NCBI RefSeq assembly: GCF_003347635.1 | Contig: NZ_QDFY01000005.1 | Span: 1 to 64,000, forward strand | Direction of reading: 5' to 3' | Origin: Sphingosinicella terrae | Lineage (GTDB): Bacteria; Pseudomonadota; Alphaproteobacteria; Sphingomonadales; Sphingomonadaceae | Length of the DNA: 64,000 nucleotides | In this document: piece by piece, positions 34,817 to 44,664 of the stretch | Layout of the letters: the number at the start of each line of letters is the position of its first letter | How positions within the stretch are numbered: the stretch's first letter is position 1 | Translations under genes and position numbers: made by a program | The notes under the pieces: model-generated | Told to the model about the DNA's origin: nothing | Databases searched by the model: none | The model's input: the letters and a program-made list of their open reading frames with translations, nothing else

Positions 34817-35202
34817 GCGTCCGCGAAGCGAGCTGCGCCTGCGGGAAGCTCACCGCCCATGTCGAGGGCGAGCCGGTGCGGGTCTCGGTCTGCCAGTGCC
34901 TGGACTGCAAGCGCCGCACCGGCAGCGCCTTCGCCTGGAACGCCGTCTTCCCGGCCGAGCAGGTCCGCATCGAAGGGGATTTCACCACGTTCGAGCGTGG
35001 CTCCGAGGACGGCTTCTGGGCGCGCCACCATTTCTGTCCTGCCTGCGGGTCTACCGTCTTCTACGAGATCGAGCGGCGGCCGGGCATGATCAGCATTCCC
35101 GTCGGCGTCTTCTCCGATCCGGATTTCCCGGCGCCGACGGTGGAGGTCTATGGCGAGCGCCGACCCGCCTGGCTTCCGGAGCTGGCGCCCACCCAGGAGT
35201 GA
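34813..35202 (+). CDS. GFA (CENP-V-type) zinc protein
   Basis: A 129-residue protein of the glutathione-dependent formaldehyde-activating family. Zinc-binding Cys sets are CACGKL, CQCLDCKRRTGSAF and HFCPACGSTVFYE. Some members help condense formaldehyde with glutathione, but most are uncharacterised. ATG at 34813 overlaps the alaC stop, so the two are translated together. A second GFA protein is encoded at 60577. Confidence 0.9.
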   Translation: MSVREASCACGKLTAHVEGEPVRVSVCQCLDCKRRTGSAFAWNAVFPAEQVRIEGDFTTFERGSEDGFWARHHFCPACGSTVFYEIERRPGMISIPVGVFSDPDFPAPTVEVYGERRPAWLPELAPTQE

Positions 35203-35286
35203 GGCGCCGGTCCGGGCTCGTGCCGCTTCCGTAGCAGATCCTTTACCCTTGCCTCCTATCGGTGCCCTCGGGAGTGGGTGATCGAC

Positions 35287-35676
35287 ATGGCGGAATACGA
35301 GCAGATCACGCGTGAGCTGCAGGCCCTCGAGCGGGTCCATGCGGAGCTTCATGCGATTGCGGGCCGCAGCGACGAGCGCCGCCGCCACGATCTTGTCGAG
35401 CTTCGCCGCCGTTTCTCGCAGCAACTGGCCGATGTCGGCCGCCTCGCCGAGCCCTTCTTCGCCGCGATGCCCGACCGCTCGCTCGAGCAGGATTATCGCC
35501 GCCATTTCTCCCGGATTCGGTCGGAGGCGGCCGCCCATCAGGCGAAATGGCCGGCGATCAAGGTCGACGAGGCATCCGAGCTCTACCGCCGCTCCGCGAT
35601 CGCGGTCGGCGAAGCCCACCGCGATTTCGTCGGCTGGATGCGGGACACGCTCGGTCGGCTCGAAAGAAGCCTCTGA
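35287..35676 (+). CDS. Hypothetical helical protein
   Basis: About 129 residues, almost entirely charged amphipathic helix (YEQITRELQALERVHAEL, RRHDLVELRRRFSQQLADV, LYRRSAIAVGEAHRDFVGWM). No signal, membrane segment or recognised domain. ATG at 35287 is chosen; a GTG at 35278 is an alternative. It stands alone between a GFA gene and a convergent ABC exporter. Codon use is normal for the window, which supports it being a real gene. Confidence 0.6.
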   Translation: MAEYEQITRELQALERVHAELHAIAGRSDERRRHDLVELRRRFSQQLADVGRLAEPFFAAMPDRSLEQDYRRHFSRIRSEAAAHQAKWPAIKVDEASELYRRSAIAVGEAHRDFVGWMRDTLGRLERSL

Positions 35677-35700
35677 CCGCGACCGGCGGCCACAGCAGGT

Positions 35701-37491
35701 TCAGGCCGCCAACCCTTCGAACTGCAGCCGCGCCAGCTTGGCATAGAGGCCGCCGCGCGCGTTGAGGACGTCGTGGGCCCCCTCCTCGACGATCCGGCCA
35801 TGGTCCATGACGATGATCCGGTCGGCGGCGCGGACGGTGGCGAGCCGATGCGCGATGACGATCGTCGTGCGCCCTTCGAACAGCCGCTCGAGCGAGGCCT
35901 GGACCAGCCGCTCCGATTCCGCATCCAGGGACGAGGTCGCCTCGTCGAGCAGCAGCAAAGGCGAGTCGCGCAGCAAGGCGCGGGCGATGGCGACGCGCTG
36001 GCGCTGCCCGCCCGACAGCCGGGCGCCGCCTTCGCCCAGATAGGTGTCGAGTCCGTCGGGGAGCTTGCGGAGGAACTCGGCCGCGTTGGCGGCCTCGGCC
36101 GCCTCCCAGAGCCGCTCGTCGCTCGCGTCCCACATGCCGTAGCGCAGATTGTCGCGCGCCGAGGCGGCGAAGATCATCGTCTCCTGCGGTACCAGGGCGA
36201 TGCGGCCGCGCAGGTCGGCAGGCTCGGCGTCGCGCAGGTCGAGGCCGTCGAGCCGCACCACGCCCTCGTCCGGATCGTAGAAGCGCAAGGCGAGCTGGAA
36301 CAGGGTCGACTTGCCGGCGCCGGACGGGCCGACCACTGCCAGCGTCTCCCCCGGCTTCACGTCGAGGTCGAACCCGGCCAGCGCGCTCACCTCGGGCCGG
36401 GTCGGGTAGCGGAAGGTGACGCCCTCCAGAGTGAGGGCACCCAGAGCCGGCTCGGGCAGCGGCTTCGGTTCGGCCGGCGCCCTGATCTGCGGCGTCTCGT
36501 TGAGCAGCTCCGCCAGCCGGCCGGCGGCGCCGGCGCCGCGCAGCAGCTCGCCATAGACTTCGGTAAGGGCGCCGAGCGATCCGGCGACGAGGCCGCCGGT
36601 GATGACGAAGGCGGCGATGGTGCCGCCGCTGATATTGCCCTGGGCGACGTCGACCGTCGCCTGCCACATCAGCATGGTGATCCCGCCGAAGACGAGCGAG
36701 ATGACGATCGCCGTCATCGCGGCGCGGACGACGACCCGGCGCCGGGCGGTGGCGAAAGCCGATTCGACGGCGTCCCGGAAGCGGCGGCTCTCCCTGCGCT
36801 CCTGGGCGAAGGCCTGGACGATCCGCATCGCCGCCAGGGTCTCGGCGACGATCGAGCCGACGTCGGCGATCCGGTCCTGGCTGCTGCGCGACAGGTTCTT
36901 CACCCGGCGGCCGAGCAGCATGATCGGCACGATCACCACCGGAATGCCGACGAGGAGGCCCGCGGTCAGCATCGGCGCCAGCGTGAACAGATAGATGATC
37001 CCGCCCACCGCCATGACGATGTTGCGGAGGGCGACGGAGACGGTGCTGCCGACCACCGTCTCGATCACCGCGGTGTCGGTGGTGATCCGCGAGGCGATCT
37101 CGGAAGGGCGGTTCTCCTCGAAGAAGCGCGGCTCGAGCCGGAGCATGTTGTCATGGACGTCGGCGCGGATGTCGGCGACGACCCGCTCGCCCAGCCACGA
37201 GACGAAGTAGAAGCGCGAGGCGGTCGCCAGCGCCATGACCAGGACGATGAAAAGGAGATATTGGAAATGGGTGCCGATCGCGGCCGCGTCCGCGCCCGCG
37301 GCGGCGCCGCCGAAGCCCTGGTCGATCACTCGCCGGAACCCGTCGGGAATGGCCAAAGTAGCGCCGGCCGCGACCAGCAGCGACAGCGCGGCAGCGGCGA
37401 TCCGCCCCTTGTAGCGCACCGCGCGGTCCCAGATCATGCGAAGATCGCCGATCTGCCTCAGCGGCGCGGGCTCGGGACGGGCAATGGCCAT
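35701..37491 (-). CDS. ABC exporter, fused permease-ATPase (MsbA/BmrA type)
   Basis: A 596-residue half-transporter. Six helices (about residues 30-310) include EIASRITTDTAVIETVVGS, the coupling-helix region of type IV exporters. The ATPase has Walker A GPSGAGKST, Q-loop PQETMIFAASARDNLRYG, signature LSGGQRQRVAIARALL, Walker B PLLLLDEATSSLD and IAHRL. It would dimerise and export a lipid, drug or peptide. The family holds both lipid flippases and multidrug exporters; nothing nearby decides between them. Confidence 0.9.
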   Translation of the reverse strand: MAIARPEPAPLRQIGDLRMIWDRAVRYKGRIAAAALSLLVAAGATLAIPDGFRRVIDQGFGGAAAGADAAAIGTHFQYLLFIVLVMALATASRFYFVSWLGERVVADIRADVHDNMLRLEPRFFEENRPSEIASRITTDTAVIETVVGSTVSVALRNIVMAVGGIIYLFTLAPMLTAGLLVGIPVVIVPIMLLGRRVKNLSRSSQDRIADVGSIVAETLAAMRIVQAFAQERRESRRFRDAVESAFATARRRVVVRAAMTAIVISLVFGGITMLMWQATVDVAQGNISGGTIAAFVITGGLVAGSLGALTEVYGELLRGAGAAGRLAELLNETPQIRAPAEPKPLPEPALGALTLEGVTFRYPTRPEVSALAGFDLDVKPGETLAVVGPSGAGKSTLFQLALRFYDPDEGVVRLDGLDLRDAEPADLRGRIALVPQETMIFAASARDNLRYGMWDASDERLWEAAEAANAAEFLRKLPDGLDTYLGEGGARLSGGQRQRVAIARALLRDSPLLLLDEATSSLDAESERLVQASLERLFEGRTTIVIAHRLATVRAADRIIVMDHGRIVEEGAHDVLNARGGLYAKLARLQFEGLAA

Positions 37492-37803
37492 GCGAGGCGG
37501 TTAGCAGCGGCCGGCCCCGAGGCCAACCTCGGCGAGGGCGGGCGGCGAGCAGCGCCGCCGATCTCCTCTCCCCGGAGGGGGAGGGTAGGGTGGGGGTGCT
37601 CGGTGCTGGAGGTCGATCCTTGGCAGGCGCGCCCCTCGCGACGCCCCCGGGATGGGAATGTCACCGCGGCGTCGTCCGGACGTCCGCCCCGCGACGCCCG
37701 AATTTCCGTTGCCCAAAGCAACCCTTTTTTGCGCCGGTGATTAACAAGCGTATGGATTAATCTCCTATGAGACTCCATATGTCTCGCAGGGGGTGGAGGA
37801 TCG
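37492..37803. other. Intergenic region before phaZ
   Basis: About 312 bases without a convincing gene. It holds a G-rich stretch near 37560-37600 (palindromic CTCTCCCC/GGGGGAG), then a more AT-rich stretch (37725-37790) that probably contains the phaZ promoter. GGAGG lies eight bases before the phaZ ATG. Confidence 0.5.
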
Positions 37804-39021
37804 ATGCTTTACGACGCCTATGAGGTCCAGCGCTCGCTGCTCGCCGGGGCCAGCACCCTCGCCAATATCGGCGCCGGCTGGATGCAGAATCCCGCCAATC
37901 CCTTCTCTTACTCCCACATGGGTCCGATCGTCGCCTCCGCGCTCGATGTCTTCGCCCATGCCGCGGCGCCGCGCGGCAAGCCGGAATTCGGGCTCGATAC
38001 CACCATGGTCGACGGTCGCGAGGTCGCCGTCCACGAGGAGATCGTGCTCAGGAAGCCGTTCGGGCAGCTGAAGCGGTTCCGCCGCGAAGGCGTCGAGGAC
38101 GGCCCCCGCCTGCTCATCGTCGCGCCGATGTCCGGCCACTACGCCACCTTGCTTCGCGGCACGGTCGAGCGGATGCTCCCGCGCCACGACGTCTACATCA
38201 CCGATTGGCGCGACGCGAAGCTGGTGCCGCTCGATCAGGGCCGTTTCGATCTCGACGACTATATCGACTATCTGATCGCGTTCATGGAGGCGATCGGCCC
38301 GGGCGGCCACATGCTCGCGGTCTGCCAGCCCTCCGTCCCCGCCTTCGCCGCTGCGTGCCTGATGAGCGCCGACAAAAATCCCTGCCGGCCGCGGACGCTG
38401 ACGATGATGGGCGGTCCGATCGACACCCGCAAGGCGCCGACCGCGGTCAATACCCTCGCCACCCAGCGGCCCTACAGCTGGTTCGAGAACAATGTCATCG
38501 CCACCGTGCCCTATCTCTATCCGGGCGCCGGAAGGTCGGTCTATCCGGGCTTCCTGCAGCTCGCCGGCTTCATGACGATGAATCTCGGCAACCACCTCGT
38601 CAGCCACTGGGAGATGTTCAAGCATCTCATCGAGGGCGACGACGACAGCGCCGAGGCGACCAAGTCCTTCTACGAGGAATATCGCTCGCTCTGCGACATG
38701 ACCGCGGAATTCTATCTGCAGACGGTCGACACCGTCTTCCAGCGCCACCTGCTGCCCAAGGGGCAGCTCACCCATCGCGGCCGCAAGGTCGATCCCGCCG
38801 CGATCCGCGACGTCGCCCTGCTCGCCATCGAGGGCGAGCGCGACGACATTTCCGGGGTCGGCCAGACCCGCGCAGCCCTCGACATCGCCACCAAGCTGCC
38901 GGCGAAGCGCAAGCTTTACCATCTCGCCAAGGGCGCCGGCCATTACGGCATCTTCCACGGCGGCAAATGGCGCACCCGCATCGCGCCCGTCGTCGAGGAC
39001 TGGATCGCCGGCCACGACTGA
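37804..39021 (+). CDS. phaZ: Intracellular polyhydroxyalkanoate (PHB) depolymerase
   Basis: A 405-residue depolymerase matching the intracellular PhaZ family from end to end: MLYDAYEVQRSLLAGAS start, PLLIVAPMSGHYATLLRGT-like block, DVYITDWRDAKLVP, and VCQPSVPAFAA, where Cys replaces Ser as nucleophile as in Cupriavidus PhaZ1. His is in GAGHYGIFHG. It mobilises stored PHB into 3-hydroxybutyrate units. No PHA synthase or phasin gene is adjacent. Confidence 0.95.
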   Translation: MLYDAYEVQRSLLAGASTLANIGAGWMQNPANPFSYSHMGPIVASALDVFAHAAAPRGKPEFGLDTTMVDGREVAVHEEIVLRKPFGQLKRFRREGVEDGPRLLIVAPMSGHYATLLRGTVERMLPRHDVYITDWRDAKLVPLDQGRFDLDDYIDYLIAFMEAIGPGGHMLAVCQPSVPAFAAACLMSADKNPCRPRTLTMMGGPIDTRKAPTAVNTLATQRPYSWFENNVIATVPYLYPGAGRSVYPGFLQLAGFMTMNLGNHLVSHWEMFKHLIEGDDDSAEATKSFYEEYRSLCDMTAEFYLQTVDTVFQRHLLPKGQLTHRGRKVDPAAIRDVALLAIEGERDDISGVGQTRAALDIATKLPAKRKLYHLAKGAGHYGIFHGGKWRTRIAPVVEDWIAGHD

Positions 39022-39248
39022 GCCGTGCCATTCGGCACTTCGGAGGCAGCCGGCCTCCGTCCTCGCGGAAACTACGTAATTTCAGCCACGCCGGACGGGG
39101 CTAGGCGCACGGCTATTGCGTGCGAACGCGGCGGTGCGGCGCATCGCCCTGTCCGTCCGCGCAAGACCCGGGGGCGGGGGAGGGCGCGTTCGGCGGCACT
39201 GCCGGGCGCGCCTTCTGCCTTCGCACCCTCCGGCGTCGACGCCTGCAC

Positions 39249-39923
39249 TCAGGCGGGCTGGCTCACCGCCTCCATCAGCCCTTCGAACAGGCGGCGGCCG
39301 TCGGTGCGGCCATGGGCGTCCTCGACCGCTCGTTCGGGATGCGGCATCATGCCGAGCACGTTGCCCGCCTCGTTGACGATGCCGGCAATGTCGCGCGCCG
39401 ACCCATTGCATTCGCCGGTATAGCGGAACACGATCCGGCCCTCGCCCTCGAGCCGGTCGAGCGTCTCGGCATCGGCCTGGTAATTGCCGTCATGATGGGC
39501 GACCGGGATGACGATCTCCTCGCCCGCCTCGTAGCGCGACGTGAAGATCGACTGGCTGTTCTCGACCCGCAAGGGCACGTCGCGACAGACGAAGGAGATT
39601 CCGGCATTGCGCATCAGCGCGCCGGGCAGGAGATGAGCCTCGGTCAGGACCTGGAAGCCGTTGCACACGCCGAGCACCGGCACGCCGCGCTCGGCCGCTT
39701 CTCGGACGGCGCGCATCACCGGCGACTGCGCCGCCATCGCGCCGGAGCGCAGATAATCGCCATAGGAGAAGCCGCCCGGGATGGCGACGAGGTCGACCCG
39801 GTCGGGAAGCGCGCTTTCGCGGTGCCAGACCATGTCCGGCGCCCGGCCGGTGACCAGCCGAAGCGCCTCGGCCATGTCCCGGTCGCAGTTGGAGCCGGGA
39901 AAGACGATGACGGCGCTCCTCAC
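39249..39923 (-). CDS. purQ: Phosphoribosylformylglycinamidine synthase, glutaminase subunit
   Basis: A 224-residue class I glutaminase amidotransferase that feeds ammonia to PurL in purine synthesis. It starts [14 protein letters not shown], the nucleophile Cys is in GVCNGFQVL, and His/Glu are in MMPHPERA. The GTG start at 39923 overlaps the purS stop as GTGA. purL is not in the window, though purS-purQ-purL is the usual order. A 227-base gap without recognisable genes separates it from phaZ. Confidence 0.96.
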   Translation of the reverse strand: MRSAVIVFPGSNCDRDMAEALRLVTGRAPDMVWHRESALPDRVDLVAIPGGFSYGDYLRSGAMAAQSPVMRAVREAAERGVPVLGVCNGFQVLTEAHLLPGALMRNAGISFVCRDVPLRVENSQSIFTSRYEAGEEIVIPVAHHDGNYQADAETLDRLEGEGRIVFRYTGECNGSARDIAGIVNEAGNVLGMMPHPERAVEDAHGRTDGRRLFEGLMEAVSQPA

Positions 39924-40162
39924 GCCGCCGCCTCGGCCCGCTCGATGCGGAAATTCTCGATCACCGTGTTGGCGAGGAGCTTGCGGCACATTTCCTCGAC
40001 CTGCTCGTCGGGAACGCCCGGCTCGAGGTCGAGCTCGATCAGCTTGCCGGCGCGCACGTCGTTGACGCCGGCGAAGCCGAGGCCCTCCAGCGCATGGTGG
40101 ATCGCCTTGCCCTGGGGGTCGAGCACGCCGTTCTTGAGGGTCACGTAGACGCGGGTCTTCAT
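39920..40162 (-). CDS. purS: Phosphoribosylformylglycinamidine synthase subunit PurS
   Basis: An 80-residue PurS, full length for the family ([39 protein letters not shown]). It bridges PurQ and the small PurL in the three-part FGAM synthase of alphaproteobacteria and Gram-positives. First gene of the visible purSQ unit, with translational coupling to purQ. Confidence 0.96.
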   Translation of the reverse strand: MKTRVYVTLKNGVLDPQGKAIHHALEGLGFAGVNDVRAGKLIELDLEPGVPDEQVEEMCRKLLANTVIENFRIERAEAAA

Positions 40163-40286
40163 CGGCCGTCCGTCGCTGCTGTGGTGATGGCGGTCCTATG
40201 GAGCCGGGAAAGCGCCGGCACAAGCATTCACGCCCGCTTTACCCTTTTGTGGGAGGCTCCTCGGGTCATCAGGGGAGCGTAAGTCC

Positions 40287-40436
40287 ATGTTCGGGCTGGC
40301 TATGTGCATGTTCATCGGTCTCTTCGCCTTCGGCCAGCAGCTGATGGGCTGGTCGGATCCGCATGGGCAGGTCCAGCTCGGCCTGTTCATGGCCTTCATG
40401 GCAGGCATCATCTGCGGCTATCGCGCCAAGCCCTGA
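40287..40436 (+). CDS. Small hydrophobic membrane protein (49 aa)
   Basis: A short open frame of 49 residues. It has two membrane-compatible stretches (GLAMCMFIGLFAFGQQL and QLGLFMAFMAGIICGY) separated by GWSDPHGQV and ends with basic RAKP. GGGGAG lies about nine bases upstream of the ATG. Two hairpin-forming helices with a positive C-terminus suggest a small inner-membrane protein. No family recognised. It lies between purS (divergent) and the ErpA-type gene. Confidence 0.55.
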   Translation: MFGLAMCMFIGLFAFGQQLMGWSDPHGQVQLGLFMAFMAGIICGYRAKP

Positions 40437-40491
40437 TTCCTCCCGACGGGCGCCTCTGGTCTTCGGGGCGGCGCCACCCTATCTCGGTCTC

Positions 40492-40827
40492 ATGACCGAC
40501 ACCGCCGAAATCTCCCTCTCCCCCAGCGCCGCCGCCCGCGTCGCGGCGATCGCGGCGCGTCAGAACAAGCCCGCCATCCTTCGCCTCTCCGTCGAAGGCG
40601 GCGGCTGCGCCGGCTTCCAGTATCGGTTCGGCCTCGCCGACGAGGCCGAGGCGGAGGATGTTTCGGTCGATCGCGACGGAGTCACGCTGGTCGTCGACCC
40701 GGTCTCGCTCGATCTCGTCCGCGGCGCCGTCGTCGATTTCGTCGAGAGCCTCGGGGGTGCCGCCTTCCAGGTCACCAATCCCAACGCCGCCTCCGGCTGC
40801 GGCTGCGGCACCAGCTTCAGCATCTGA
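40492..40827 (+). CDS. erpA: Iron-sulfur cluster insertion protein, ErpA/IscA type
   Basis: A 111-residue A-type carrier. The three conserved Cys are in EGGGCAGFQY and SGCGCGTSF, and LSPSAAARVAAIAARQNKP is the usual start region. It receives [2Fe-2S]/[4Fe-4S] clusters and passes them to target enzymes. ATG at 40492 gives normal length. No isc or suf genes adjoin, which is common for ErpA. Confidence 0.92.
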   Translation: MTDTAEISLSPSAAARVAAIAARQNKPAILRLSVEGGGCAGFQYRFGLADEAEAEDVSVDRDGVTLVVDPVSLDLVRGAVVDFVESLGGAAFQVTNPNAASGCGCGTSFSI

Positions 40828-40898
40828 GGCCGCCGCGCAGGGCGTTTCGGGTCCAACGGCCTGATGACGGCCCACGCCCGCTCGGCTAAGCCCGCATC

Positions 40899-41690
40899 AT
40901 GAAGATCGTCAGCTACAATCTCAACGGCATCCGCGCCCGGCTGCCGCGCCTCGTCGAATATCTGGACGAGCAGAAGCCGGACGTGCTCTGCCTCCAGGAG
41001 GTGAAATGCGCCGACGAGGCCTTCCCGATCGCGGACATCAGGGCCGCCGGCTATGACGGGATCTGGCATGGCCAGAAGGGCTTCAACGGTGTCGCCATCC
41101 TGACGCCGGGGGCGCCGCCGAAGCTGCGCCGGATGGGCCTGCCCGGCGATCCCGACGACAGCCACAGCCGCTATATCGAGGCGGAGGTGGAATCCGAGGC
41201 AGGGAATATCGTCGTGGCCTCGATCTATCTGCCCAACGGCAATCCGGTCGGCACCGAGAAGTTCGACTACAAGCTGCGCTGGATGGACCGCCTGCGCGCG
41301 CATGCGCTGGAGCTGCTCGCCGAGGAGCGCTCGACGGTGCTCGCCGGCGACTGGAACGTCATCCCGACCGACGATCCCGACGACGTCTTTTCGGCGCGGG
41401 CGATGGCCAGCGACGCGCTGATGCAGCCGGAAAGCCGCGCCGCCTACCGCCGCGTCCTCCATCTCGGCTTCACCGACGCGATCCGCGCCCGCTATCCCGA
41501 CGGCGCCGTCTACACCTTCTGGGACTATACCGCCGGCTGCTGGCAGCGCGACGCCGGCTTCCGCATCGATCATCTCCTGCTGTCGCCGCAGGCCGCCGAC
41601 CGGCTGCTCGATGCGGGCGTCGACAAGGAGTATCGCGGCCGCGAGAAAGCGAGCGACCATGCCCCGACCTGGGTCGCCCTCGAAGGCTGA
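40899..41690 (+). CDS. xthA: Exodeoxyribonuclease III
   Basis: A 263-residue AP endonuclease/3' exonuclease for base-excision repair. Motifs: SYNLNGIRAR at the start, LCLQEVKC (catalytic Glu), GFNGVAIL, AGDWNVIPTD (Asp/Asn), IDHLLLSP and ASDHAPTWV (terminal Asp-His). Full length. The next gene starts five bases after its stop. Confidence 0.95.
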   Translation: MKIVSYNLNGIRARLPRLVEYLDEQKPDVLCLQEVKCADEAFPIADIRAAGYDGIWHGQKGFNGVAILTPGAPPKLRRMGLPGDPDDSHSRYIEAEVESEAGNIVVASIYLPNGNPVGTEKFDYKLRWMDRLRAHALELLAEERSTVLAGDWNVIPTDDPDDVFSARAMASDALMQPESRAAYRRVLHLGFTDAIRARYPDGAVYTFWDYTAGCWQRDAGFRIDHLLLSPQAADRLLDAGVDKEYRGREKASDHAPTWVALEG

Positions 41691-41695
41691 GGCGC

Positions 41696-42643
41696 TTGCC
41701 CGAGGATCTCCAGGAGCTGGTCGCGGCCGAACTGGCTGAACCGGTCGATCCTCGCGTCGCCGCGATGGCCGCGGCGATCGCCGCCCGCTACGGCGCTGCG
41801 TCGCGCGCCGTCCTCTTCTACGGTTCCTGCCTGCGCCAGCGCGAGCTGGATGGGCTCATGCTCGATTTCTACCTGATCGTCTCGGACTATCGCCAGGCCT
41901 ATGGCCGGGGATGGTTCGCCCTGGCCAACCGCCTGATCCCGCCGAACGTCTACCCGTTCGAGCATCAGGGGCTCGCCGCCAAATATGCGGTGCTGAGCGA
42001 GGCCGATTTCGCGAGGGAGATGGGGCCTCGCGCGCGCAGCACGTCGGTCTGGGCGCGCTTCGCACAGCCTTCGCGGCTGGCGTGGGCCGCGGACGAGCGC
42101 GCGCGTCGCCAGGTGGTCGCGACCATTGCCGATGCCGCGCCCACCTTGTTCGAATCCACGCTGCCGATGCTGCCTCCCGATGACGAAGGCGATGACGGTG
42201 ACGATGCCGGGTCCGATATCGGCACTATCTGGCGGCGCGGGTTCGAATTGACATACGCGGCCGAGCTGCGGGCCGAGCGAAGTCAGCGGCCCGGCGCGAT
42301 CATCGACGCCGATCCACGGCGCTACGAGAGGTTCGGCCTGGCCGCTCTCGCCCGGATCGCACGGGAGAAGGGCGTCGGAGCCGGCGGTGAGGTCGCGCTG
42401 GCCAGGTCCCCCGCCGCCATGAACCGCTGGTGGCGGCGGATGCGCCGCAAGGGCAAGGCCCTGACCTTGCTGAGACTGGCGAAGGCGAGCACCACCTTCG
42501 CCGGCGGGATCGATTACCTGGCCTGGAAGATAAACCGCCACGCCGGCACCGACATCCAGGTCAAGCCCTGGCAGCGGCGCTGGCCGCTGGTCGGTGCCCT
42601 CATTCTGCTGCCTCGCCTGTTGAAGCGAGGCGCGATTCGCTGA
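41696..42643 (+). CDS. Tam41-like nucleotidyltransferase-fold protein (putative CDP-diacylglycerol synthase)
   Basis: A 315-residue protein from a TTG start (GAGGC just upstream, five bases after xthA). AVLFYGSCLRQRELDG followed by LMLDFYLIV has the GS and spaced Asp pattern of nucleotidyltransferases. Together with the following YGRGWFALANRLIPPNVYPF it resembles the Tam41 family, the mitochondrial CTP:phosphatidate cytidylyltransferase. A bacterial version would make CDP-diacylglycerol independently of CdsA. The C-terminal region is basic with a possible amphipathic or membrane-contact helix. Family placement is from recall of the motif pattern. Its last 44 bases overlap the convergent kinase gene. 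Confidence 0.65.
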   Translation: MPEDLQELVAAELAEPVDPRVAAMAAAIAARYGAASRAVLFYGSCLRQRELDGLMLDFYLIVSDYRQAYGRGWFALANRLIPPNVYPFEHQGLAAKYAVLSEADFAREMGPRARSTSVWARFAQPSRLAWAADERARRQVVATIADAAPTLFESTLPMLPPDDEGDDGDDAGSDIGTIWRRGFELTYAAELRAERSQRPGAIIDADPRRYERFGLAALARIAREKGVGAGGEVALARSPAAMNRWWRRMRRKGKALTLLRLAKASTTFAGGIDYLAWKINRHAGTDIQVKPWQRRWPLVGALILLPRLLKRGAIR

Positions 42644-44615
42644 ACCGGGCCATCGCCGTCTCGACTGCCTGCGCCAAGGCGGAGACGGTGAACGGCTTGC
42701 GCAGCAGCTCGCCGCCGACCAGGTCGTCGGCCTCGCCGGCCTCGCCGACATAGCCGGTGACGAACAGAAGCGGCATTTGCGGGTGGCGGTGCCGGATCGC
42801 GGCGGCGAGCTCGGTGCCGGTCATTTCGGGCATCATCACGTCGGTGACGACGAGGTCGATCGCCGGTTCCTCTTCCAGCACCGCCAGCGCCTCGCGGCCG
42901 CTGGCGCAGGCGACCGGACGATAGCCGAGCTCCTCGAGCGCGGCCATGGTCGATCGGCTGACCCGCGGATCGTCCTCGACGACGAGGATCGAGGCGCCGT
43001 GGCGGCTCGGCGTCGGATCCGCCGATGCCGCCGAAGTGGGCGGCAGCGTCCGCACCGTGTCGCGCCGCTCGGCGGCGAGGTCGCGGGGCAGGAACAGCGA
43101 GACGCATGTCCCCTCGCCGACCTTCGACCTGATCGTGGCGTGGCCGCCGGACTGGCGGGCGAAGCCGAAGATCTGGGTGAGGCCGAGGCCGGTGCCCTTG
43201 CCGACGGGCTTGGTCGTGAAGAAGGGCTCGAACACCCGCTCGAGATGCTCGGGGGCGATGCCGGCGCCGCTGTCGGTGACGCTGATCCGGACATAGTCGC
43301 CGGTGGCGAGGTCGTCGATCTCGCCCGCATCGAGCGTGACGTTGGCGACGTCGATCATCAGCTCGCCCTGGCCGTCCATCGCGTCGCGGGCGTTGACGGC
43401 AAGGTTGAGCAGCGCATTCTCGAGCTGGGTCGGGTCGGCGCGGACCGCCCAGGGATCGTCCGGGAAGCGGCAGCGCACCGTGATCCGCTCGCCCAGCGAT
43501 CGGTCGATCAGCTCGAGCATGTTCTCGACATGATCGGACGGCACGATCTCCTCGGCGAGCAGCGGCTCGGCGCGGGCGAAGGCGAGCAGCCGCCGGGTCA
43601 AGGCGGCGGCGCGGGTGGCGCCTTCCATCGCATTGTCGAGATGGAACTCGACCTCGCGCGTCGGCCCGTGCAGCCGGCGCTTGGCGAGATCGAGGCCGCC
43701 GACGACGACGGCGAGCATGTTGTTGAAGTCGTGGGCGATACCGCCGGTCAGCTGGCCGACCGCCTCCATCTTCTGGACCTGCCGCAGCTGCGCCTCGGCG
43801 GCGGCGCGCTCGGTCGCCTCGGCCTGCAGCCGCTCATTGGCGACGCTGAGCTGGCGGGTGCGCTGCTGGACGGCCCGCTCCAGCTCCATCGCGCGCCACG
43901 CCTCGACATCCGCCTCCTGGCGCGCGGTAACTCCTTCGCGGAAGGCGCGCAGCGCGAGGATGGCGAGCCCGACCGCGCCGATCCCGATCAGGATGGCGAG
44001 CCAGCCGAGCCATTCGGTGAATGCATCGGCGCGGGCGACGAAGATCTGGGTCTGCTGCAGCCGCTCTCCGAGATTCTGGCGTTCCGCCGCGGCGACCGCC
44101 TCGAGCTCGCGGCGAAGCGCCGGCAGCGTCGGCGACTGCGCCGCCTGGTAGAGGATGCTGAGGCCGCCGGCGCCTTCGCGCCGTTCGGCGGCGCTGGCCG
44201 CCGGGCCGAGCTCGTTGTTGCGGCGCTGGAACAGCTGGTTGAGCTGCGCCACCCGCCGTGCCTGCGCCGGATCCTGGCGGACCAGCCGCTGCAGCTGGCC
44301 GATCTGCCAGCCCGCGCTGCGCCATTCGTTATAGTAAGCGGTGCCGGTATTCTGGTTCTCGTCGAGCACGTAGCGGCCGAGCGCCGCTTCCGACCGGGCG
44401 ATGGTGGCGTCGATGTTCCGGGTGAGCAGGATGACGTCGTAGGTCCGCCGCTCCCAGCCCAGCGCCTCGTCGCGCGCGCGGTTGGACCAGGTGATGAGGA
44501 AGATGAGGCCGATCAGCGCCAGCGTCGCCAGCAAGGCGGCGGCGCTCACCCACAGCGCCCGCCAGGGCCGCGGCCCGCCATAGTCGGCTGCGGCTTCGAT
44601 CGGCTCATCCGCCAT
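42600..44615 (-). CDS. Hybrid sensor histidine kinase with CHASE3 domain and receiver
   Basis: A 671-residue protein. TM1 is about residues 21-43, a CHASE3-like periplasmic helical region (with [10 protein letters not shown]) about 48-200, TM2 about 203-224, then coiled coil, HisKA with His295 in [11 protein letters not shown], HATPase ([38 protein letters not shown]) and a C-terminal receiver with phospho-Asp in [12 protein letters not shown]. The kinase domain class often signals through its own receiver or a phosphorelay. No response regulator is adjacent, so the output is unknown. Tail-to-tail overlap with the Tam41-like gene. Confidence 0.9.
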   Translation of the reverse strand: MADEPIEAAADYGGPRPWRALWVSAAALLATLALIGLIFLITWSNRARDEALGWERRTYDVILLTRNIDATIARSEAALGRYVLDENQNTGTAYYNEWRSAGWQIGQLQRLVRQDPAQARRVAQLNQLFQRRNNELGPAASAAERREGAGGLSILYQAAQSPTLPALRRELEAVAAAERQNLGERLQQTQIFVARADAFTEWLGWLAILIGIGAVGLAILALRAFREGVTARQEADVEAWRAMELERAVQQRTRQLSVANERLQAEATERAAAEAQLRQVQKMEAVGQLTGGIAHDFNNMLAVVVGGLDLAKRRLHGPTREVEFHLDNAMEGATRAAALTRRLLAFARAEPLLAEEIVPSDHVENMLELIDRSLGERITVRCRFPDDPWAVRADPTQLENALLNLAVNARDAMDGQGELMIDVANVTLDAGEIDDLATGDYVRISVTDSGAGIAPEHLERVFEPFFTTKPVGKGTGLGLTQIFGFARQSGGHATIRSKVGEGTCVSLFLPRDLAAERRDTVRTLPPTSAASADPTPSRHGASILVVEDDPRVSRSTMAALEELGYRPVACASGREALAVLEEEPAIDLVVTDVMMPEMTGTELAAAIRHRHPQMPLLFVTGYVGEAGEADDLVGGELLRKPFTVSALAQAVETAMARFSESRLASTGEAAE

Positions 44616-44664
44616 GACGTCAGCCTAGTGGAAGCGCGCGTGCATGGAAAGGCTCCGGCGTGAG

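Noticed and set aside
35773-37740. A 655-codon frame opposite the ABC exporter
   Set aside because: Low-complexity charged composition; the exporter on the other strand has all ABC motifs.
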